DNA of 6,888 nucleotides. Origin: Candidatus Woesearchaeota archaeon (GTDB lineage: Archaea; Nanobdellota; Nanobdellia; Woesearchaeales; WJKV01). The notes under the pieces are model-generated. The model was not told the DNA's origin. It did not search any database and saw nothing but the letters and a program-made list of their open reading frames with translations. Of this stretch, positions 1 through 5,873 are shown piece after piece; the first letter of the stretch is position 1; each line of letters begins with the position of its first letter. Both the position numbers and the translations under genes were made by a program. Location: positions 1-6,888 of the forward strand of contig JAHWIA010000041.1 in NCBI GenBank assembly GCA_019322855.1, read 5' to 3'.

Positions 1-539
1 CTTATGACAGAGATGCATGTCATTGGGGATATTGTACACCTTGGAAGGTTGAGGGAAGACTAACACCGCATCTCAAGAATGGAATGAATGTTGTAGAACT
101 GGCCTGTGGAACTGGTTTGAACGGAATTCGCTATCAATATTTAGATTTAAATTTAGTTGGTGTTGATGTTTCTGCTAAAATGCTAGAGAAAGCCAGCAAG
201 AGTTGTGGTTATCTCGCCGTCCAGGCAGACATGGGCAGGACGCCTTTCAAGGACAGTTCTTTCGATGCTTCGCTCTGCACAACAGCTCTGGAACATTTTC
301 CAGACATCCGTCCTTATCTTCTAGAGATGAAACGGATTGTAAAACCTAACGGAATCATTGCGTTCACTGTTGCACACAGCCAGATAAGAGGGCTCAACAG
401 AGTACCAAGAAAAGAATTAGTACAAATACTAGCAGATTGCAAAATCAAAGAAATAGAAATACTCAAGATCTTTTCCCATTTTGATCAAGGCGAGGACTCT
501 ATTTACTTCTGGTCAACAATCGGAAATAATACAAAATAA
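1..539 (+). CDS. Class I SAM-dependent methyltransferase, 5' end outside the window
   Basis: The frame ending at the TAA of 537-539 has no stop back to base 3, so the gene begins left of the window. The ATG at 84 is probably internal: the residues before it (Y-D-R-D at 3-14 and T-P-W-K-V-E-G-R-L-T-P-H-L-K-N-G further on) look like the ordinary lead-in to a methyltransferase core. Visible motifs are the glycine-rich SAM loop E-L-A-C-G-T-G, then V-G-V-D-V-S with the acidic residue at the end of strand 2, then Q-A-D-M before F-K-D-S-S-F-D, and C-T-T-A-L-E-H-F as the motif IV region. This matches the Methyltransf_11/25 type of small-molecule or general methyltransferase. The substrate cannot be told. 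The C-terminal part after the core is short, so it is probably a single-domain enzyme. The stop codon directly abuts the stop of the convergent gene. Family call is firm; role is unknown. Confidence 0.85.
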   Translation, partial: YDRDACHWGYCTPWKVEGRLTPHLKNGMNVVELACGTGLNGIRYQYLDLNLVGVDVSAKMLEKASKSCGYLAVQADMGRTPFKDSSFDASLCTTALEHFPDIRPYLLEMKRIVKPNGIIAFTVAHSQIRGLNRVPRKELVQILADCKIKEIEILKIFSHFDQGEDSIYFWSTIGNNTK

Positions 540-887
540 TCAACCAATCAAGAACTCTAGACTTTCCTGTTTTATCCTCTCTTTGATCTGTTTGTGATTT
601 GCAGCATCTGCGATCTTGAGCAGTCTTCTTTTCTTTTTCCAGAAGGCAAAGTCTATGCTGTAGCTCGCCATCAGCCCTGCAGAACATGGTGCTGCGAAAA
701 AAGATCCGATTATAGCCAATGTTGACAGCCCAGGGTTATGTGTATAATCTGCAGCTGAAAAGGAAAGTACTATCGGTGCTGCTGCTCCAAGAACAGATGC
801 AGCATATGTAACAGCAAGATCTGTTCTTGTCAATGAATACTGTTCGAATCTTCTTTGAATCTTGTATAAAGTATTGCATAGCCCCAT
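540..887 (-). CDS. Small protein with two predicted membrane segments, unknown function
   Basis: I do not recognise this 115-residue protein. It has a short polar N-terminus (about 1-23, with K9, R12, R13 and R21), a hydrophobic Ala/Val-rich segment (about 24-45), a short polar loop with D-Y-T-H-N-P-G (47-53), a second hydrophobic segment (about 54-78), a very basic stretch W-K-K-K-R-R (83-88), and a charged helical tail. By the positive-inside rule both ends would be cytoplasmic, with only the short loop outside. There is no signal peptide cleavage site and no enzymatic motif. No Shine-Dalgarno precedes the ATG; the T-rich stretch about 26 bases upstream could serve a leaderless transcript. 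The stop is flush against the converging methyltransferase gene. It could be a small orphan membrane protein of the lineage. The membrane pattern and tight packing make it a likely real gene. Confidence 0.65.
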   Translation of the reverse strand: MGLCNTLYKIQRRFEQYSLTRTDLAVTYAASVLGAAAPIVLSFSAADYTHNPGLSTLAIIGSFFAAPCSAGLMASYSIDFAFWKKKRRLLKIADAANHKQIKERIKQESLEFLIG

Positions 888-1001
888 AATAATATTTATA
901 ATAAAGAAATTAATAAAACTTGCCCAATCTATATACTTAATATTCTGCCCTATAATCTATACTGGTTAGTATCATAAGATGTCCTGCTATATTCTTTATT
1001 T
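888..1001. promoter_or_regulatory. Divergent intergenic region with AT-rich promoter candidates
   Basis: These 114 bases separate the divergent membrane-protein gene (- strand) and the peptidase gene (+ strand), so both promoters should lie here. On the - strand, the complement of 908-918 reads TTTTATTAATT, centred about 26 bases before the ATG, the right spacing for a leaderless archaeal transcript. On the + strand, TATAATC at 951-957 and CTATATAC at 929-936 are TATA-like; they would predict leaders of roughly 20-45 bases. No Shine-Dalgarno is present before either start. Neither box is a strong match, so the exact elements are uncertain. Confidence 0.4.
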
Positions 1002-3185
1002 ATGGGATTAGAAACTATTATCAATGGAAATGGAACAGCAGCTCTAAGGCTGCCGCAAGGTTCGCTGACAGCTGCAGGAGAGAAAGTAGGCGGAGCGATC
1101 GGCTCTGGCCTGGAGACTTTGGCAAGAGCAGGCTATCATGGACTGCATGCTGCAAATCCGTTCAGGGACGCTTCTAATTTTCTTAAGGCAGGCTATCACC
1201 TATTAAAGGATGAGAAGAGTCTAAAAGAATATTTTAGTGAAGCGAAAAAAGGCAAGTTTTTAGGAAAGGGAAATCTCAGCACTGTTGCTTTCTACGGAGG
1301 TTTAGTCGCATCTGGATTATATCTTCCATTATTAGTCACAAGAGCTGCCATCGGCGCAGGAGGTTATGTTGGAAAAAGCATGCTGACAACAGATTATGTA
1401 AAGAATAAGGTTGTAGGTTTCTTGGACAGGAACAAGAAATACATCAGCAGGTTAGGTTCTATTCTGGGTTTGAACAGGGGTAATACAGAACGTGCTCTTT
1501 CAAAACGCAACATGGAGAAATTATTTGCAATAATAAAAGACGATAAATTATACAGGCAGAAGATCGCGCCGTATGTGATGGATGCTGCAATCGGACTGAA
1601 AGGTTATGCAAGCCTTGTCGGTGCGAAATGGTTCAGCGGAACCATAGGAAAAGGTGCAGAGAAGCTTGCAAAGAACACAAAGTACAAGTCATTAAGATTC
1701 CTTGCGAACAAGGTCGCAGGAGTAGGTAATTTTGGAAAGAACGCGAGCGGCGACTTGTTGAGCTTGCTTGTAGCGATACAAGGAGGAACTCATTTTGCAG
1801 CGCACGGACCAGACGGTTTCATGGACGATCTTAAGCAAAAATATCACTATGTGAAAGATGGGAAATTTATAGACGATGCAAAGAACTATGTCGCAGGCCT
1901 TTTCGGTTTTGAAAAAAGAGGGCCAGAACATTTCAGAGAGTACAGGTTTGTTCCTCCAAGAGATGACGACAGCGACAGACCAGACAGGCACGAACCAGAA
2001 AGACCATACGAAGAACGACCGTCAGAACCAGAAAGGCATGGACCAGAGGAAAGACCAGCAGAGCCTGAAAGGCCAGAACCTGAAAGAAGACCATCAAGAC
2101 CTGATCCATTTCCATTCCCAGAGTTTCCAGAGTTCCCTGAGTTTGACAAGCCAGAGCCTGAAAGGCATCATGAAAGAGAGCACGGACGTGAATATAGGAG
2201 GCACGATCCTATCCCTCCTGAAGAAAGGATGAAGGACATCAATAATCATCCTGCTGACACGCCATTGCCTGATAACCACACTCCGCAAGAAAAGTATGCA
2301 GTTGTTGTCGCGGGCTTTGACGCAGAGCACAAGTACAGCACCATCTTTGGTGGATACGGGCCATTGACTAGAGAACGTTTCTTGATAGAACAAGTGAGAA
2401 TCTATAATCAATTATTGGAACAGGGGTTCAAGAAAGAAAACATCTATGTCTTGATTCCTGACGGACTTGATCCTAAGAATCCTACAAGCCATTATCCAGA
2501 AGGATTTGAAAATCTAAGAGAAGCTTACAGGGATTACAGCTACAGCCATGATGCAACAGAAGCAAATCTTGAAAGGATATTGAGGCACATGGGAAAGAAA
2601 GTCGACAGCAATGATACTTTTGTATTATACTTGTCAACGCACGGCAACCTGCATAGGGATTACAGCTATAACGGCGACGGAGATTTCACAACAAGAGAGA
2701 ACAGTTTCGCAGCATTGGACAATGGAAAAGACAAGCTGCACGACTGGGAACTGAGGAATTATGCAAAAGGCATCAATGGCGGAAGAGAAGTCTACATAAT
2801 CAATGCGTGCCACAGCGGACATTTTGCAAAGACAATGGGTGTCGGAAGAGACATAGCATTCGCAGCATCTATGATGCATCAGCCAGGCGTCCTCGATGAC
2901 AAAGGTTACTCGTATGCAACATTCCTCCTTGATGCATTGAAAAGCAAAGGAGGATTGAATAGTAACACAAAAGTCAAGACATTGTTCGAGAGCCTGCAGG
3001 AAGGTATGAGAAAGTTCAAGCATCACTACAGATACTGTTCCCCTGGAAGGGCACAGACTCCTTGCTTTGGAACAGGCGATGACGCGAGAAGATTCGACTG
3101 GTACAGGGTGCCTGCAAGAGGAGCGGCACCACCGTCACCATCCCCTGCACCAGCAGTAGTGCCTGCTTATGCACGGGCTGCTTAA
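1002..3185 (+). CDS. Caspase/legumain-like (clan CD) cysteine peptidase with membrane-prone N-terminal region
   Basis: Probable cysteine endopeptidase of the caspase-haemoglobinase fold, 727 residues. The catalytic domain runs from about 430 to 680: strand 1 is K-Y-A-V-V-V-A-G-F (431-439), a second strand is N-I-Y-V-L-I-P, then D-T-F-V-L-Y-L-S-T-H-G carries the catalytic His547-Gly548, and V-Y-I-I-N-A-C-H-S-G carries the nucleophile Cys603. A later A-A-S-M-M-H-Q segment followed by G-Y-S-Y-A-T-F-L-L-D-A-L fits the substrate-pocket strand and following helix of family C13. C-H-S-G is metacaspase-like, whereas the segment after it is more legumain-like; the exact family is open. Residues 1-306 are unrecognised, with a hydrophobic stretch at about 94-113 and a weaker one near 250; no signal peptide. 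Residues 307-409 are a Pro/Glu/Arg linker. Two cysteines (679, 688) sit near a Pro/Ala-rich C-terminus. It probably shares a transcript with the next gene. Fold call is good; substrate and location are unknown. Confidence 0.8.
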   Translation: MGLETIINGNGTAALRLPQGSLTAAGEKVGGAIGSGLETLARAGYHGLHAANPFRDASNFLKAGYHLLKDEKSLKEYFSEAKKGKFLGKGNLSTVAFYGGLVASGLYLPLLVTRAAIGAGGYVGKSMLTTDYVKNKVVGFLDRNKKYISRLGSILGLNRGNTERALSKRNMEKLFAIIKDDKLYRQKIAPYVMDAAIGLKGYASLVGAKWFSGTIGKGAEKLAKNTKYKSLRFLANKVAGVGNFGKNASGDLLSLLVAIQGGTHFAAHGPDGFMDDLKQKYHYVKDGKFIDDAKNYVAGLFGFEKRGPEHFREYRFVPPRDDDSDRPDRHEPERPYEERPSEPERHGPEERPAEPERPEPERRPSRPDPFPFPEFPEFPEFDKPEPERHHEREHGREYRRHDPIPPEERMKDINNHPADTPLPDNHTPQEKYAVVVAGFDAEHKYSTIFGGYGPLTRERFLIEQVRIYNQLLEQGFKKENIYVLIPDGLDPKNPTSHYPEGFENLREAYRDYSYSHDATEANLERILRHMGKKVDSNDTFVLYLSTHGNLHRDYSYNGDGDFTTRENSFAALDNGKDKLHDWELRNYAKGINGGREVYIINACHSGHFAKTMGVGRDIAFAASMMHQPGVLDDKGYSYATFLLDALKSKGGLNSNTKVKTLFESLQEGMRKFKHHYRYCSPGRAQTPCFGTGDDARRFDWYRVPARGAAPPSPSPAPAVVPAYARAA
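1920..2228 (+). repeat. Pro/Glu/Arg low-complexity linker inside the peptidase gene
   Basis: This stretch encodes residues 307-409, built of imperfect E-P-E-R-P / R-P-E-P / E-E-R-P units, then three tandem P-E-F units (2118-2144), then a His/Arg/Glu-rich segment. The mix of acidic and basic residues with frequent proline predicts an extended, disordered spacer between the N-terminal region and the peptidase domain. The tandem P-E-F codons vary at the third base, so this is protein-level repetition rather than a recent DNA duplication. Confidence 0.75.
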
Positions 3186-3215
3186 GATCATAAAAAAAGA
3201 GTGATGAAAAACTAG

Positions 3216-3222
3216 AAGGAGG
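3216..3222 (+). promoter_or_regulatory. Strong Shine-Dalgarno for the EF-hand-like protein
   Basis: AAGGAGG lies 9 bases before the ATG at 3232. It is the only strong anti-16S match ahead of a start in the window. The genes likely to be first in their transcripts lack one. This supports translation of the downstream gene as an internal cistron of a peptidase-led operon and fixes its start. Confidence 0.85.
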
Positions 3223-3231
3223 CAAATAAAA

Positions 3232-3579
3232 ATGAATTTAAAACATGATAGCGAGTGGTATGCTCCAGAAAAAAGTGTTAGAAGAGCTTTTTACGCTATG
3301 ACTGGTTTTGTAGGGGCAATGCTCTTAGTGGCTGCTGCTTCAACTGTAAAAGTGTACGATCTCTATTCTGATTTCAGGGCTAACATTAGAAATCAAGAAA
3401 GGGTAAAAGAACTTTACAAAGAAGCATCTTTGTTGGCAGATCTTAATAAGGACAGCGTCACCACAAAGGATGAATGGAAAGCTCTTTTCAAGAAGCACGG
3501 ACTGCACTTTGATGAAGAACATCCTGATTTCTCAAAGACAAATCTGGAGAAGATAACTGGAAATGAAGATACTGAATGA
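3232..3579 (+). CDS. Small single-pass membrane protein with an EF-hand-like loop
   Basis: A 115-residue protein, not recognised as a named family. Residues 1-18 are polar, with a basic pair (R17, R18) right before a hydrophobic segment (about 20-38: A-F-Y-A-M-T-G-F-V-G-A-M-L-L-V-A-A-A-S), which could be a signal anchor. Next comes a charged, probably helical region (45-66). Residues 70-81 read D-L-N-K-D-S-V-T-T-K-D-E: Asp1, Asn3, Asp5, Ser6 and Glu12 of the canonical EF-hand calcium loop are present, Thr replaces the usual hydrophobic residue at position 8, and E-W-K-A-L-F follows as the exiting helix. Only one such loop is visible, so binding would need pairing or be weak. It lies 46 bases after the peptidase stop with a strong ribosome binding site, suggesting an operon. 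The calcium role and any link to the peptidase are inferences. That it is a real gene is well supported. Confidence 0.8.
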   Translation: MNLKHDSEWYAPEKSVRRAFYAMTGFVGAMLLVAAASTVKVYDLYSDFRANIRNQERVKELYKEASLLADLNKDSVTTKDEWKALFKKHGLHFDEEHPDFSKTNLEKITGNEDTE

Positions 3580-3583
3580 TTGA

Positions 3584-3623
3584 TTTATTTCCTTTTTCTC
3601 TTTATATTTTTCCTTTTCTTTTT
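3584..3623 (+). terminator. T-rich archaeal intrinsic terminator
   Basis: About 40 bases made almost wholly of pyrimidines, mostly T, in runs of four to six, begin five bases after the TGA of the EF-hand-like gene. No hairpin is visible, and archaeal RNA polymerase commonly terminates at U-tracts without one. Position after the last gene of the likely peptidase operon and before a new promoter supports the call. Confidence 0.7.
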
Positions 3624-3634
3624 AAACCACTACA

Positions 3635-3648
3635 GAAAAGTTTAAATA
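3635..3648 (+). promoter_or_regulatory. BRE/TATA promoter of the PEP-synthase-domain gene
   Basis: GAAAAG, a purine-rich BRE-like element, directly precedes TTTAAATA at 3641-3648, a good archaeal TATA box. With the usual distance of about 26 bases from box centre to start, transcription would begin near 3670. That is a few bases after the first possible GTG (3666) and about 13 bases before the second (3684), which bears on the choice of start codon. Confidence 0.7.
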
Positions 3649-3665
3649 ATGAATTCTACTCTTGA

Positions 3666-5873
3666 GTGTTAAAAATATCAGGGGTGTCTGAATTTAAAAG
3701 AGTTGTATGGTTTAGGAAGATTGACGCAGATGATCTAGTTCTTGTTGGAAAAAAAGCATATGACCTGAATGCACTATATAGTTCTGGATTCGAGGTGCCT
3801 CCTAGTTTTGTGGTCACGACCAGGGCCTATAAGGATTTTATAAAGGGTTTCGAAGGCAGATTAGACCATTATCTGAGCAGGATTGATATAAATCACAAGC
3901 AGAAAGTACGGGAAGTTGCCACAAAGATCCAAAAATTGATCTTGAGCTCTTACATGCCCCAGTTGCTTGAGCAGGAAATACTTGACGCTTACGACAGCAT
4001 GAATGTTGATGTTGGATACAGCAGGACATTGAAGGCATTTGATTTCCTAAAGAGCGGAGACAAAGGCGTTGTTGCTGTGAGAACTTCGCCTGTTGCAAAA
4101 GAACCTATCTCTGTGAAAGACATGGAGTTCATCTCATTCTTGAACATACAGGGTGTTGTGCAATTATTGAGGGCAATAAAAGCATGCTGGGCAAGCCTAT
4201 TCTCTACTGACAATATCATGTATAGGGAAAAGAACAATCTCAGCCACAAAGACATTTCAGCAGCTGTCATCATCCAGAAGATGGTGAAGAGCGAAAAGAG
4301 CGGAATCATGCTCACTTCTAATCCTAACGGCAATGACAAGGAAGCAATAATTGATATCTGTTGGGGTTTGGGAAAGACTTTGAAGGAAGTTACTCCTGAC
4401 TGTTACTTTGTTGATAAAAAACAAAATGTTGTCTTGAATGAAGAGACAAATAGACAGGCATGGGGTTATTTCGGAGGAGTGCAGGGAAGGATAGAAAAAC
4501 AAGACCTGCCTGACAGATTGTTAAGAGCTGCAAAATTAGAACCTGCAGAAATTATCAAGCTTTCCAATATTGCAAAGACTATCGAGGAAAAATATGACGA
4601 TCCTTATGAAGTAGAATTTACATTTGACAAGGAAAAGATGTGGATCATCGGCATGAAACCTATGCATGCAAAAAAGATAGAGAAAGTTCCAGAATCTATG
4701 CTTATTAAAGAAAAAGAAGAAGGGACAGATCCTGAGCTTGAGGAAGAAGCTAAACAGATGGAAGAGGTTCTTAACAATATCTTCAAATCTCCCCCTATAA
4801 CAAAACCAGTCAAGAGGGAGGAGACAAAAGTCATAGAATCTATAGTGCCTGATAAACCAGAAACACATCCTCAAGTCACTGTCACACAGACTGTTGAAGA
4901 ACAGGAAGAAAAAGAGCCAGAAGAAAAACTAGATACTCAAACAGAACAAGTGCAAGAACCTGTTGAAGAAAAAGAACAGGAATCAGAAGGAGATTACATT
5001 GAAATTCCTATTCCTAAAGAAGAACCTGTTGAAGAGAAAGAGCAGGAGACGATTGTTGAACAGATGACAGAGCCTGAATTAAGTTATGATCAACAGCAAA
5101 GATTGATAGAAGAGATAAAACAAAAGTATTCTCCTGTTGAAGAGGAACCAGAGATAGAATATGAAGTGGCAACAGAACCAGAACTGGTCATGCCGAATGC
5201 AGCAGTTGTCGCGAAATCAAAGCAGGACATAATAAGCAAATTAAAAGAAATTCACGCTCCTATGGAAGAAACAAATCCACAACCAGAAAAAAAGGTTGAG
5301 GAGGAATCTAGAAATGAAGAGCCGATGCAGCAAGCAGAGGCAGAACAAATAGAAGAACCACAACAAGAACAAAGAGAAGAAACTGCAGAAGAACAAGAGA
5401 CAACACCGAATGAACAAGTGATGGAAGAAGTGCAGAAAGAAGAGCCTATAGAACAGAGTGCAACGCCTGATGAAAACATGATGGCAGATGTACCTGAAGA
5501 ACCTGCACCAGAACCAACAACAGAACCACAGCAAGAAGAAGTTCCAGAAGAACTTCCTAAACCAGAGTTCAGAGAGGAACAAGAAGAACCGCAGCCTGCG
5601 CCTGAACCAATGCCAGGGCCTGTTGAGGATGTTGCAGAAGAGCATAGAGAAGAACCTGCACCAGAACCAACACCTGAACCTGAGCAACAATCAGAGCCAG
5701 AAGAAGAGGTTGCAGAAGAACCACAGGAACAACCAGCAGAAGAAGGAATGACAGAGTTCGAATCAAGGCTGAACTTGATAACAGAGAGATACATACAGAC
5801 ATATCCTCACATGAGGAGTGTGTTCAATGAATACAAAGAAAGAGTCAAGGGCCTTTACAAAGAACTTCATTGA
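3666..5873 (+). CDS. Orphan PEP synthase/PPDK-type nucleotide-binding domain with long acidic tail
   Basis: Residues 13-340 (numbered from the GTG at 3666) match the N-terminal ATP-grasp-like domain of phosphoenolpyruvate synthase: V-W-F near the start, V-G-K-K-A-Y-D-L (27-34) at the Gly-Gly-Lys nucleotide motif, G-F-E-V-P-P-S-F-V-V-T (41-51), V-A-V-R-T-S (136-141, Arg139), A-C-W-A-S-L-F, Q-K-M-V-K-S, S-G-I-M-L-T, C-W-G-L-G, and Y-E-V-E-F (Glu315, Glu317). The usual closing Q-x-R-P is G-M-K-P, so Arg is Lys331. The phosphohistidine swivelling domain and PEP/pyruvate barrel of true PpsA (about 790 residues) are absent, so PEP synthesis alone is not possible. Residues 341-694 are acidic low complexity with ordered-looking islands at 472-489 and 508-532; 696-735 is a charged, aromatic-containing helix. 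It probably binds ATP and acts as an adaptor or partial phosphotransferase (inference). I give the longest reading; the GTG at 3684 fits promoter spacing and family N-termini at least as well. Confidence 0.8.
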   Translation: MLKISGVSEFKRVVWFRKIDADDLVLVGKKAYDLNALYSSGFEVPPSFVVTTRAYKDFIKGFEGRLDHYLSRIDINHKQKVREVATKIQKLILSSYMPQLLEQEILDAYDSMNVDVGYSRTLKAFDFLKSGDKGVVAVRTSPVAKEPISVKDMEFISFLNIQGVVQLLRAIKACWASLFSTDNIMYREKNNLSHKDISAAVIIQKMVKSEKSGIMLTSNPNGNDKEAIIDICWGLGKTLKEVTPDCYFVDKKQNVVLNEETNRQAWGYFGGVQGRIEKQDLPDRLLRAAKLEPAEIIKLSNIAKTIEEKYDDPYEVEFTFDKEKMWIIGMKPMHAKKIEKVPESMLIKEKEEGTDPELEEEAKQMEEVLNNIFKSPPITKPVKREETKVIESIVPDKPETHPQVTVTQTVEEQEEKEPEEKLDTQTEQVQEPVEEKEQESEGDYIEIPIPKEEPVEEKEQETIVEQMTEPELSYDQQQRLIEEIKQKYSPVEEEPEIEYEVATEPELVMPNAAVVAKSKQDIISKLKEIHAPMEETNPQPEKKVEEESRNEEPMQQAEAEQIEEPQQEQREETAEEQETTPNEQVMEEVQKEEPIEQSATPDENMMADVPEEPAPEPTTEPQQEEVPEELPKPEFREEQEEPQPAPEPMPGPVEDVAEEHREEPAPEPTPEPEQQSEPEEEVAEEPQEQPAEEGMTEFESRLNLITERYIQTYPHMRSVFNEYKERVKGLYKELH
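5496..5519 (+). repeat. 24-bp direct repeat, copy 1
   Basis: This stretch encodes E-E-P-A-P-E-P-T and recurs base for base at 5649-5672, in the same frame, 51 codons later. The exact identity over 24 bases, including third positions, suggests recent duplication or gene-conversion-like exchange within the acidic tail. Flanking codons differ. Confidence 0.75.
5649..5672 (+). repeat. 24-bp direct repeat, copy 2
   Basis: Second exact copy of the E-E-P-A-P-E-P-T coding unit found at 5496-5519. The following codons encode P-E-P here but T-E-P in the first copy, so identity ends at the repeat boundary. Confidence 0.75.

Larger units (their letters stand above)
4686..5747 (+). repeat. Acidic Glu/Pro/Gln-rich low-complexity coding region
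   Basis: More than 1 kb encodes residues 341-694, dominated by Glu with Pro, Gln, Val and Thr, in imperfect E-E-P-x-E units. The + strand is strongly purine-rich, dominated by GAA, GAG, CCA and CAA codons. E-P-V-E-E-K-E-Q-E occurs at 4956-4982 and again at 5022-5048, with synonymous differences between the copies. The first codon positions keep phase throughout, with no frameshift seen. Predicted to be disordered and highly negatively charged. Confidence 0.85.

Noticed and set aside
84..539. Treating the ATG at 84 as the true start of the methyltransferase
   Set aside because: The frame is open to the window edge and upstream residues look like genuine methyltransferase sequence, so the ATG is internal.
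625..638. T-rich tract as a terminator for the first methyltransferase gene
   Set aside because: It coincides with the Lys/Arg-rich codons of the convergent membrane-protein gene (W-K-K-K-R-R), which explain the T-richness. It is short and 86 bases past the stop.
1876..2232. Overlapping + strand frame within the Pro/Glu/Arg linker
   Set aside because: Alternate frame of repetitive coding sequence. The peptidase frame has clear motifs on both sides and continues unbroken.
5241..5690. 149-codon - strand frame rich in Phe, Arg, Leu and Cys
   Set aside because: Another antisense shadow of the same purine-rich repeat region, with no domain and heavy low-complexity bias.
4686..5747. Repetitive region as a possible CRISPR or DNA repeat array
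   Set aside because: Units are irregular, in one reading frame, lack spacers of constant length and code for acidic low-complexity protein.
5252..5794. 180-codon open frame on the - strand rich in Ser, Gly and Cys
   Set aside because: It is the antisense shadow of the Glu/Pro/Gln-rich tail: GAA, GAG and CCA codons read backwards give Ser, Gly and Cys codons with few stops. No start signal or recognisable domain.
3666..5873. Calling the gene a normal phosphoenolpyruvate synthase (ppsA)
   Set aside because: Only the N-terminal nucleotide-binding domain is present; the phosphohistidine and PEP/pyruvate-binding domains are missing.
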